A DNA stretch of 64,000 nt from Rhodanobacter denitrificans. GTDB lineage: Bacteria > Pseudomonadota > Gammaproteobacteria > Xanthomonadales > Rhodanobacteraceae. Below the pieces are notes generated by a model that did not search any database, was not told the origin of the DNA, and saw only the letters and a list, made by a program, of their open reading frames with translations. The stretch covers positions 124,001 to 188,000 of the forward strand of contig JAFIHF010000004.1 of NCBI GenBank assembly GCA_017848855.1, written 5' to 3'. Shown here piece by piece: positions 14,083 to 21,366 of this stretch. Each line of letters opens with the position of its first letter. Position 1 is the first letter of the stretch. A program made the translations under genes and the position numbers.

Positions 14083-14736
14083 ATGGCCTACAAGCATTTC
14101 GAAGCGATCGAGAAGCACGCCGGCCTGCTTGGCGTGGGCATCGCGATCATGGTCTCGCTGGGTGGACTGGCCGAGATCACCCCGCTGTTCGTCGAGGCGC
14201 ATTCGCTCAAGGCGCCGCCGAACGTGCATCCGTACGACCCGCTGCGGCTGGCCGGCAAGGACATCTACGTGCGCGAGGGCTGCTACCTGTGCCACTCGCA
14301 GATGATCCGCGCGCTGCGTTTCGAGACCCAGCGCTACGGCCACTACTCCACCGCCGAGGAGTCGGTCTACGACCGGCCGTTCCAGTGGGGCTCCAAGCGC
14401 ACCGGGCCGGACCTCGCGCGCGTGGGCGGCAAGTATTCCGACGACTGGCAGCGCATGCACCTGATGGATCCGCGCAGCGTGGTGCCGCAGTCCAACATGC
14501 CGGGCTTCCCGTGGCTGGCCAAGGCCGGCATCGACGGCGCCGACATCCAGGCGCGCATGCGCGTGCTGCGCAAGCTGGGCGATCCGTACAGCGACGCCGA
14601 GATCGCCGCCGCGCCGGAAGCGGTGAAGGGCAAGACCGAGATGGACGCGCTGATCGCCTACCTGCAGGGCCTGGGCATCGCCAACGAACCGACCAAGCCG
14701 GATGCCGCGCCCGCCAGCGACGGAGGTGCGCCATGA
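14083..14736 (+). CDS. ccoO: cbb3-type cytochrome c oxidase subunit II (mono-haem)
   Basis: 217 residues. One N-terminal TM helix (about 12-30) anchors a periplasmic cytochrome c domain with the haem-binding motif CYLCH (Cys67, Cys70, His71). PQSNMPGFPW supplies the axial methionine. It passes electrons from CcoP to the CcoN haems. Four bases separate it from ccoN, and its stop overlaps the ccoQ start. Confidence 0.97.
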   Translation: MAYKHFEAIEKHAGLLGVGIAIMVSLGGLAEITPLFVEAHSLKAPPNVHPYDPLRLAGKDIYVREGCYLCHSQMIRALRFETQRYGHYSTAEESVYDRPFQWGSKRTGPDLARVGGKYSDDWQRMHLMDPRSVVPQSNMPGFPWLAKAGIDGADIQARMRVLRKLGDPYSDAEIAAAPEAVKGKTEMDALIAYLQGLGIANEPTKPDAAPASDGGAP

Positions 14737-14912
14737 GTCCGTTCTGGGGCCACCTGGCCGGCGTGATGATCGTGCTGATGATGGTTTCCTTCATCGGCAT
14801 CTGGATCTGGGCCTGGCGCAAATACCACAAGCCGGTGTTCGACCGGATGGCGAGCCTGCCGATGCAAGACGACGACATCCCCACCGCCACCACGCAGGAG
14901 AAGGCGCGATGA
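14733..14912 (+). CDS. ccoQ: cbb3-type cytochrome oxidase subunit CcoQ
   Basis: 59 residues with a single TM helix (about 10-30, VMIVLMMVSFIGIWIWAW) followed by a short charged tail. CcoQ/FixQ proteins stabilise the association of CcoP with the CcoNO core. The start overlaps the ccoO stop (ATGA) and is preceded by GGAGGTG. Confidence 0.92.
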   Translation: MSPFWGHLAGVMIVLMMVSFIGIWIWAWRKYHKPVFDRMASLPMQDDDIPTATTQEKAR

Positions 14913-15820
14913 GCACCGGCTGGTCGTTGTGGGTGATGTTCCTGGTGGTGCTGAACCTCGGCATCACCTTCTTCCTGTTCCTGTGGGGCCCGCGCGCGAA
15001 GATCCCCACCCAGCCCGACGGCACCAGCGGCCACGTGTGGGCGCACGGCGTGCTGCGCGAGGGCGTGCGGCGGCTGCCGATGTGGTGGATCCTGTTCTCC
15101 GGCGCGATGTTCGTCGCCGCCTTCATCTACCTCGTGCTGTACCCGGGCTTCGGCAACCACAAGGGCTCGCTGGGCTGGACTTCGCACGGCCAGCTGGCCG
15201 ACGAGCAGGCCGAGAACCAGTCCAAATTGGAACCGCTGATGCAGCGCTTCGCGCTGTACACGCCCGAGCAGCTGGCCGGCGATCCCGCCGCGCAGCAGCT
15301 GGGCAAGGTGCTGTTCGAGGACAACTGCGCCGCCTGCCATCAGCGCAGCGGCAAGGGCAACATGCAGCTGGGCGCGCCCAACCTGACCGACCAGGACTGG
15401 CTGTACGGCGGCAGCGGCAAGGACATCACCACCTCGATCCACGACGGCCGCAACGGCGTGATGCCGGCGTGGGCCAGCCTGGGCGAGGAGACCGTGAACA
15501 ACCTCGCGCAGTACGTGCTCGGCCTGTCCGGCTCGCCGCACGACGCGAAGATGGCCGCCGCGGCCGAGCCGATCTTCAAGAGCACCTGCGCGGCCTGCCA
15601 CGGCCCCGACGGCAAGGGCAACCAGGCCCTGGGCGCGCCCAACCTCACCGACCAGATCTGGCTGCACGGCGGCACGCTGGCGGACATCACCAAGACCATC
15701 CACGACGGTCGCCAGGGCCACATGCCGAACTGGGACAAGCGCCTCAGCGAGCAGCAGATCCACGTGCTGGCGGCGTATGTCTACCACCTGTCGCACCCCG
15801 ATGCCGGCGCCCCCGAATAA
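14909..15820 (+). CDS. ccoP: cbb3-type cytochrome c oxidase subunit III (di-haem)
   Basis: 303 residues. Two N-terminal TM helices (about 7-27 and 58-79) are followed by two cytochrome c domains with haem motifs CAACHQ (Cys140, Cys143, His144) and CAACHG (Cys227, Cys230, His231). Axial methionines are likely in NGVMPAW and QGHMPNW. It accepts electrons from soluble cytochromes and passes them to CcoO. Start overlaps the ccoQ stop; the end overlaps the next small gene by 20 bp. Confidence 0.97.
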   Translation: MSTGWSLWVMFLVVLNLGITFFLFLWGPRAKIPTQPDGTSGHVWAHGVLREGVRRLPMWWILFSGAMFVAAFIYLVLYPGFGNHKGSLGWTSHGQLADEQAENQSKLEPLMQRFALYTPEQLAGDPAAQQLGKVLFEDNCAACHQRSGKGNMQLGAPNLTDQDWLYGGSGKDITTSIHDGRNGVMPAWASLGEETVNNLAQYVLGLSGSPHDAKMAAAAEPIFKSTCAACHGPDGKGNQALGAPNLTDQIWLHGGTLADITKTIHDGRQGHMPNWDKRLSEQQIHVLAAYVYHLSHPDAGAPE

Positions 15821-16010
15821 AACCGCCGGGCGCTGGTACCGGCAGCCGATCCTGTGGTTCGGCATCGCGGTGTTCGTGGCTTCCATCGCCGGCTGCGTGT
15901 GGATCATCGTGGCCAGCGCGCGCAGCGCCGACATTCCGCTGCCAACCTCGCACACGGTATTCGGCGTGCCGGCCAGCGCCCACAGCAGCGCACCCGCCGC
16001 CAAGCCATGA
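15801..16010 (+). CDS. Small membrane protein resembling the N-terminal anchor of CcoH/FixH
   Basis: 69 residues from the ATG at 15801, inside the last codons of ccoP. It reads AGRWYRQPILWFGIAVFVAS, much like the WYR-x-PW anchor that opens FixH/CcoH proteins, then one TM helix and a short alanine/serine-rich tail. The periplasmic domain of a full FixH (about 150 residues) is missing. Its slot between ccoP and ccoI is where ccoG and ccoH usually lie. It may be a minimal CcoH that helps assemble the oxidase; an unrelated small subunit is possible. Confidence 0.6.
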   Translation: MPAPPNKTAGRWYRQPILWFGIAVFVASIAGCVWIIVASARSADIPLPTSHTVFGVPASAHSSAPAAKP

Positions 16011-18232
16011 ACGCGCACGCGGTCTGGAGCCACCCGCAGCTGCTCGCGCAGGTGCTGCGGCCGCGCCGCGACGGCCGCAACGAGGTGGCGCTGCGCGTGG
16101 ACGCGCTGGGCGACGCGCGCCGCACGCTGGCGCTGGAGCAGGCGATCCGCGCCCTGCCCGGCGTCGAGCGCGTCGCCGTCGTGCCCGCCGCGCGCCGCCT
16201 GCGCGTGGTGTGGGACGCCAGCCGGCTCTCGCTGGACGCGCTGGTGGAACGCTGCGCCGCGCTGCACTGCCCGGCCCAGCCGCTGCCCCACGACGGCGCC
16301 GACGACATCCGCGCCGCCGAACTGCACGACGCGCTGAAGCGCCTGCTGGTCGCCGGCATGTGCATGATGCAGGTGATGGCCTACGCGCTGGTGATCTACA
16401 TCGGCGCGGTCGACTTCGTGGACTTCACCACCCGCGGTCTGTTCCGCTGGCTGGGCTTCCTCACCACCATCCCGCTGGTGGCCTATTCCGCGCGGCCGTT
16501 CTTCGACGGCGCCGCGCGCGAGCTGCGCGCACGCCGGCTCGGCATCAACCTGCCGGTGGCGCTGGCGGTGGCGCTGGTGTTCCTCGCCAGCGCCTACAAC
16601 ACGCTGCGCGGCAGCGGCGAGATCTACTTCGACTCGGTGAACATGTTCGTGTTCCTGCTGCTGGCCGCGCGCTACGTGGAGCTGCGCGCGCGCCACCACG
16701 GCAACGCGCAGGGCGACGCCGCGATCGACGCCGCGCCGCTGCTGGCGCAGCGCATCGCCGCCGACGGCACGCTGGAAACCGTGCCCGCGCTGGTGCTGCG
16801 CGCCGGCGACCTCGCGCACATCGCCGAAGGCGCCACCGTGCCCGCCGACGGCGTGCTGGCCTCGGCCAGCGCGCGGCTGGACGAAGCCCTGCTCAGCGGC
16901 GAATCGCACCCCGTGCAACGCCGCCGCGGCGAGCCGCTGGTGGCCGGCAGCGTGCTGCTCGACGGCCCCGCCACGCTGCGCGTGGAGCGCAGCGGCGCGG
17001 CCACCACGGTGGCGCGCATCGGCGCGCTGGCCGCACGCGCGCGCCAGGCGCGCAGCTTCGCCACCGCCAGCGACCGCGAGATCGCCCGCTTCGTGGCGCG
17101 CGTGCTGCTGCTCACCGCGCTCACCGCCATCGGCTGGCTGCTGGCGAACCCCGCGCGCGCGTTCGACGCCGCGCTCGCCGTGCTGGTGGTGGCCTGCCCC
17201 TGCGCGTTCGCGCTCACCGCGCCGGCCGCGTTCACCCGCGCGCTGTCCACGCTGGCGCGGCACGGCGTGCTGGTCACCGACAGCGACGCACTGGGCCGGC
17301 TCGCCCAAGTCGACACCGCGCTGTTCGACAAGACCGGCACACTGGGCGTGCCGCGGCTGGAGCTGACCGCGGTCGAACCGCTGCGCGGCCAGACGCGCGA
17401 GAACGTGCTCGCGCTGGCCGCCGCATTGGCGCGCGAAAGCTCGCACCCGCTGGCCCGCGCACTCGCCGGCGCCGCCAGTCAGCTGGGCCCGCTGCAGCAG
17501 GCCGAACACGTGGAGGCGGTGGCCGGCGCCGGCCTGCGCGGCACCGTCGCCGGACGCGCGCTGCGCCTGGGCCGCGCCGATTTCGCGCTGGGCCATGCGC
17601 TGGCCCCCGAGCGCCAGCGCGACGCCCTGCTGCTGGCCGATGCCGACGGCGCCATCGCCGTCTTCCGCCTCGCCGAGCGTCCGCGCCACGACGCGCCCGC
17701 CACGCTGGCGGCGCTGCGCGGCGACGGCATCGCGGCATGCATCGCCAGCGGCGACGCGCCCGAACGCGTGGCCGCACTGGCCGCGCCGCTCGGCATCGCC
17801 GACTGGCGCGCCCGCCAGAGCCCGCAGGACAAGCTGGCGCGGCTGCGCGAACTGCGCGCGCAAGGCCACGTGGTGCTCGCGGTGGGCGACGGCAGCAACG
17901 ACGCGCCGATCCTCGCCGCCGCCGACGTTTCCGCCGCGCTGGCCGGCGGCACTGGCCTCGCCCAGGCGCAGGCCGACCTGCTGCTGATGGACGACCGCCT
18001 CGACGGCCTCGTGCGCGCCCGCGGCATCGCGCGCGAGGTGCAGGCGATCGTGGCGCAGGGCCGGCGCTGGTCGCTGGCGTACAATCTGTGTGCCGTGCCG
18101 TTCGCCGCCTTCGGCTTCGTGCCGCCGTGGCTGGCCGGCATCGGCATGTCGCTCAGCTCGCTGGCGGTGGTGCTGAACGCGCTGCGCGCCGGCCGCGACG
18201 CCGGCGAACCGCCACGAGGCCTGCCCGCATGA
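16007..18232 (+). CDS. ccoI: Copper-transporting P1B-type ATPase for cbb3 assembly
   Basis: 741 residues. Membrane segments flank the actuator motif SGES (about 297-300), the metal-site helix has CPC (Cys397, Cys399), the phosphorylation motif is DKTGTL (Asp441), followed by the SHPLARAL histidine-proline motif and VGDGSNDAPIL. Proteins of this type move copper out of the cytosol for insertion into CcoN. The N-terminal region (about 25-90) has the shape of a heavy-metal-associated domain but no CxxC motif. Start overlaps the preceding stop (ATGA), as in every junction of this operon. Confidence 0.93.
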   Translation: MNAHAVWSHPQLLAQVLRPRRDGRNEVALRVDALGDARRTLALEQAIRALPGVERVAVVPAARRLRVVWDASRLSLDALVERCAALHCPAQPLPHDGADDIRAAELHDALKRLLVAGMCMMQVMAYALVIYIGAVDFVDFTTRGLFRWLGFLTTIPLVAYSARPFFDGAARELRARRLGINLPVALAVALVFLASAYNTLRGSGEIYFDSVNMFVFLLLAARYVELRARHHGNAQGDAAIDAAPLLAQRIAADGTLETVPALVLRAGDLAHIAEGATVPADGVLASASARLDEALLSGESHPVQRRRGEPLVAGSVLLDGPATLRVERSGAATTVARIGALAARARQARSFATASDREIARFVARVLLLTALTAIGWLLANPARAFDAALAVLVVACPCAFALTAPAAFTRALSTLARHGVLVTDSDALGRLAQVDTALFDKTGTLGVPRLELTAVEPLRGQTRENVLALAAALARESSHPLARALAGAASQLGPLQQAEHVEAVAGAGLRGTVAGRALRLGRADFALGHALAPERQRDALLLADADGAIAVFRLAERPRHDAPATLAALRGDGIAACIASGDAPERVAALAAPLGIADWRARQSPQDKLARLRELRAQGHVVLAVGDGSNDAPILAAADVSAALAGGTGLAQAQADLLLMDDRLDGLVRARGIAREVQAIVAQGRRWSLAYNLCAVPFAAFGFVPPWLAGIGMSLSSLAVVLNALRAGRDAGEPPRGLPA

Positions 18233-18408
18233 ACATCCTGCTGGTGCTGATCCCGGTCACCGCGCTGGTGGTGCTCGTGGGCGTGGCGCTGTTCTTCTGG
18301 GCGGTGAACCACCAGCAGTTCGACGACCTCGACACGCCCGGCATCCTGCCGCTGCTGGACGAACCTGCGCCGGCCAAGCCGGAAGAGAACAAGACCGAAA
18401 CGCCATGA
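18229..18408 (+). CDS. ccoS: cbb3-type oxidase assembly protein CcoS
   Basis: 59 residues: one N-terminal TM helix (about 3-24), the conserved AVNHQQFDDLDTPG segment, and an acidic/lysine-rich tail. CcoS is needed for haem b and copper insertion into CcoN. ATGA overlap with ccoI and with the downstream globin gene. Confidence 0.93.
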   Translation: MNILLVLIPVTALVVLVGVALFFWAVNHQQFDDLDTPGILPLLDEPAPAKPEENKTETP

Positions 18409-18818
18409 GCACGCTCGACGAAACCCGCATCGCCGCCCTGGTCGACCGCTTCTACGACAAGGTGCGCGCCGACGCCGCGATCGGCCCGATCTTCAACGCC
18501 GCCGTGCACGACTGGGACGAACACAAGCGCCTGCTCACCCGCTTCTGGTGCTCGGTCGCGCTGCGCGCCGGCAGCTACCAGGGCAACCCGATGGCCGTGC
18601 ACCGCGCCCAGCCCGCGATCCGCACCGAACATTTCGTGCGCTGGCTGCAACTGTGGCGCGAAACCACCGCCGAAGTGCTCGACGCCGAAGGCGCGCAGGA
18701 GATGCAGGACTACGCCCAGCGCATCGGCCGCGGCCTAAGCATGGGCATGGGCCTGGCGCCGCCGCTGCAGGCGGCGCAGCCGTTCGGCATCCCGGTGGTG
18801 GGGGTGGTGCGATCCTGA
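18405..18818 (+). CDS. Group III truncated haemoglobin
   Basis: 137 residues. The helix B start LVDRFYDKVRADAAIGPIF and the GSYQGNPMAVH segment are typical of group III truncated globins. His66 is the expected proximal F8 haem ligand and HFVRWLQLW is helix G. It binds oxygen or NO in the cytosol. The start overlaps ccoS by four bases, so it is translationally coupled as the last gene of the cbb3 operon. A role in oxygen delivery or NO protection of the oxidase is a reasonable inference. Confidence 0.92.
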   Translation: MSTLDETRIAALVDRFYDKVRADAAIGPIFNAAVHDWDEHKRLLTRFWCSVALRAGSYQGNPMAVHRAQPAIRTEHFVRWLQLWRETTAEVLDAEGAQEMQDYAQRIGRGLSMGMGLAPPLQAAQPFGIPVVGVVRS

Positions 18819-18891
18819 GGATCGCTTCGTCTTCGCTTCGCGTTTCGCGGGTGACTGAGCGGTAGCGGATGTCTGCGCGCTTTGCCTTGCT

Positions 18892-18914
18892 CCCTCTCCC
18901 CGCCGGGGAGAGGG
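18892..18914. repeat. GC-rich hairpin, CCCTCTCCCC / GGGGAGAGGG
   Basis: Ten-bp perfect arms around a GCC loop, followed by TCGGAGTGAGGGG. Repeats of this kind are widespread in Xanthomonadales intergenic DNA. The 281-bp gap 18819-19099 holds this hairpin and the next repeat and shows no gene. Confidence 0.7.
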
Positions 18915-18996
18915 TCGGAGTGAGGGGCGGGTGCTCGCGATAACCGTTTGGTTCCACACCTTGGCTCGCCTGCAGCGGGCTTTCGGACGCCTGCCG

Positions 18997-19052
18997 CAAG
19001 CGACAAAGCGGTTTCGTGCGCCTGCCGGCGCACGAAACCGCTTTGTCGCTTG
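18997..19052. repeat. 24-bp perfect inverted repeat between convergent genes
   Basis: Arms at 18997-19020 and 19029-19052 (left arm begins CAAGCGACAAAGCGG) with an 8-bp loop. It lies between the globin gene and the convergent TMEM43-like gene and may end transcription from both sides, though there is no T tract. Confidence 0.75.
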
Positions 19053-19099
19053 CCCATGACCCGTCCTGATTCAGGTTGGCATATGCCAAGTCGCGCGGA

Positions 19100-20131
19100 T
19101 CAATGCGTGAGCGCGCGGCGACGCCACAGCAACAGGACCAGACCAACCAGTACGGCAAGAAGCCAGGCGACCACCGCCAACGGGTTGCTGCCCAGCCACG
19201 GGATTGCGGCGAACACGCCCACGGCAACCAGACCGCGACCCAATGCCGACGACGGATCGACACGCGCCGCACCACGCCGCCGCAACAGGCCCGCACCCAG
19301 CGTCGCCAGCAGCACGGCGAGGATGCGCCGCGGCCAGACCAGCGCCGGCTGCGCCGCCATGTCGGGGCGCATGTCGAGCAGCGGGCTGTCGCCCACGTCG
19401 ACTTCGTAGCCCTTGCCGTCGGCCGCGTTCGGCACCGCCACCAGGCGGTCGCCGTCGACGCGGGCGATCACGGTCACTTCCTGCAGCGGCACCGCGCTCC
19501 AGCTCACGCGCAGGTCGCCGAGGCGCGGTGCGCCCGGCTTGGCGCTGGTCACCAGCGCGTTCCCGTGCGCGGAAAACGTGGCGGCGAAATTCGCCGGCAG
19601 GGTCTTCAGGTCGGGCGCGACGGGTTCGCTGCCCGGCAGCGCGCGCACCAGCGCATCGCCCAGCGTGTAGCCGCCCAGTTGCACGCGCTCGGACTGGAAG
19701 CGTTCGCCGACGATCGGAAACGGTCCCGGATTGGCGTGGCCGTTCGGCTGCGCGAAGCGGCCGGAATCGACCGGCGCATCGGCCCAGTCCAGCTCGTAGG
19801 TCACGCTGCCGCCCAGACGCAGTTCGCGCCACTGGAACATCTGCACGCGGCGCGTCAGTACCGGCGTGGCGGACTGCTGGTTGAAGTCCGCGTCGTAGGG
19901 CGAGACCACCACGCGCGGCGTGCCCACGATGCGCACCACCTGCCCTTGCAGATCCGCCGACGGCTCCATCGCATGCCCGAGATCGAGCACCGTGCCGCCA
20001 TGCTGCGCCAGCGCCACCCGATAGCCTTCCAGACTGCGCTCGGTCCACACCGCCAGCGCGATGCCCAGCGCCAGCAGCAGCACGCCGATCGCGATGGCCA
20101 GCGGGCCGCGCGGCGCGGCGCCGATGCGCAT
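19100..20131 (-). CDS. TMEM43-family membrane protein
   Basis: 343 residues. One TM helix lies near the N-terminus (about 10-30), followed by a long extracytoplasmic domain, and three or four TM helices form the C-terminus (about 255-340) before RRRALTH. The segments FQWRELRLGGSVTYELDWAD and FPIVGERFQSERVQLGGYTL fit the TMEM43 (DUF1625) family, whose bacterial role is unknown. Its ATG overlaps the stop of the preceding hydrolase gene (TGATG), so the two are coupled. Confidence 0.8.
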   Translation of the reverse strand: MRIGAAPRGPLAIAIGVLLLALGIALAVWTERSLEGYRVALAQHGGTVLDLGHAMEPSADLQGQVVRIVGTPRVVVSPYDADFNQQSATPVLTRRVQMFQWRELRLGGSVTYELDWADAPVDSGRFAQPNGHANPGPFPIVGERFQSERVQLGGYTLGDALVRALPGSEPVAPDLKTLPANFAATFSAHGNALVTSAKPGAPRLGDLRVSWSAVPLQEVTVIARVDGDRLVAVPNAADGKGYEVDVGDSPLLDMRPDMAAQPALVWPRRILAVLLATLGAGLLRRRGAARVDPSSALGRGLVAVGVFAAIPWLGSNPLAVVAWLLAVLVGLVLLLWRRRALTH

Positions 20132-20997
20132 CAGCCCAGGCTCCCGCGCAGTTCGGGCAGCTCATCCGCGCAGCCGTAGCGGCCGCGTTCGTCGCGCTGC
20201 ACGCGCGCCGCGGCGCAGGCGTGGTCGTGGGTGAAGAACAACCGCACGCCGCGCGCCAGCTTGTCGTCGAGGAAGGCGCGCTTCTCGTCGATCAGCTTCT
20301 CGGGAAAGCGGTCGTAACCCATGGTGATCGGCACGTGCACCCAGGCGCGGCCGGGGATCAGGTCGGCGCAGAACACCACGCCGCCGACTTCGGCCAGCAT
20401 CAGGCCGGGCGTATGGCCGTCCGAATAGTGGAAGCGCACCGCTGCGCCCAGCGCCTGCGAGTGCTCGCCCTCGACCAGTTCCAACCGCCCGCTGTCCATG
20501 AGCAGCTGCGGCAGCTCGGGGATGAACGAGGCGCGGTCGCGCGGGTGCGGCTTCAGCGCGCGCTGCCAGTGCGAAGCACCGACGACGTAAATGGCGTTCG
20601 GGAACAACAGCCGCGGCGGCTGGCCTTCCTGCCACGCGGCAAGCAGGCCGCCGGCGTGGTCGAAGTGCAGGTGCGACAGCACCACCGCGTGGATGTCCTC
20701 GTGCGTCAGGCCCACCGCGGCCAGCGAGTCCAGCAGCACGTGGCGATCCTCCACCACGCCGTAGCGCTCGCGCAGCGCTGGCTCGAAGAACGTGCCGATG
20801 CCGGTCTCGAACAGCACGTTGCGGCCGGGCACGCCGTTCACCGTCACGCCTTTAACGAGCAGGCAGCGGCAGGCCAGCGGAATGCGGTTCTGCGCGTCCG
20901 GCGCGATCCAGCGCGACCACATCGCCTTCGGCGCGTTGCCGAACATCGCGCCGCCATCCAACTGCTGGGAGTTGCCGAGTAGCGAGAAGAGTTCCAC
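20131..20997 (-). CDS. MBL-fold metallo-hydrolase
   Basis: 288 residues if started at the GTG at 20997 ([13 protein letters not shown]). The metal site is [10 protein letters not shown] (H-x-H-x-D-H), then a histidine in [15 protein letters not shown] with the bridging aspartate, and FTHDHAC. It resembles quorum-lactonase/hydrolase-type MBL proteins; the substrate is unknown. A 54-bp copy of the first codons, starting with ATG, lies 157 bp upstream, so the present GTG start looks like the product of a local duplication. Coupled to the TMEM43-like gene. Confidence 0.85.
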   Translation of the reverse strand: MELFSLLGNSQQLDGGAMFGNAPKAMWSRWIAPDAQNRIPLACRCLLVKGVTVNGVPGRNVLFETGIGTFFEPALRERYGVVEDRHVLLDSLAAVGLTHEDIHAVVLSHLHFDHAGGLLAAWQEGQPPRLLFPNAIYVVGASHWQRALKPHPRDRASFIPELPQLLMDSGRLELVEGEHSQALGAAVRFHYSDGHTPGLMLAEVGGVVFCADLIPGRAWVHVPITMGYDRFPEKLIDEKRAFLDDKLARGVRLFFTHDHACAAARVQRDERGRYGCADELPELRGSLG

Positions 20998-21154
20998 TTC
21001 AGTTTCCTCGCGTTGCCGACGGATTCGCCTGGAGCGAATCCGGACGCCGCAGGCGGCCCCGCGCACAGCGCGGGGCGAGGCCCATGGATGGGCCGAGCAA
21101 CATCGCGCCGCCATCCAACTGTTGCGAGTTGCCGAGTAGCGAGAAGAGTTCCAT
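20944..21154. repeat. Duplicated 54-bp 5' end of the MBL hydrolase gene
   Basis: Copies at 20944-20997 and 21101-21154 differ at only three positions. Both encode [17 protein letters not shown] on the minus strand; the outer copy begins with ATG but its frame stops after about 51 codons. The 103 bp between the copies contain a GC-rich repeat with GGCCCATGGATGGGCC. Confidence 0.9.
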
Positions 21155-21182
21155 TGCGTGCACCTTACGTGGGCTGGCAAAT

Positions 21183-21354
21183 GTAGGAGCGCACCCTGTG
21201 CGCGACTGATGAGGAGTGAATGGAGAGAAGTGAGAAACGAGAGAGCGTACAGCTCGCACCTCGGGCTTTTCTCTCACTCCTCATTCCTCTTCACTCGCTT
21301 CCCGCATTCGCGCACAGAGCCTGCCCCGGACTCGATCCGGGGGTGCGCTCCTAC
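21183..21354. repeat. Nested REP-type repeat
   Basis: The left arm 21183-21205 is GTAGGAGCGCACCCTGTGCG plus CGA. The right arm is split: 21305-21317 and 21340-21354, separated by a short palindrome around CCCCGGACTCGATCCGGGG. The centre (21211-21299) is a second, different repeat related to 23383-23474. No gene is seen in 21155-21366. Confidence 0.7.
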
Positions 21355-21366
21355 CGGCGCCCATGC

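Noticed and set aside
14207-17869. A 1,220-codon minus-strand frame across ccoO-ccoI
   Set aside because: Antisense shadow of the cbb3 operon; composition is arginine/alanine/glutamine-rich and no motif is present.
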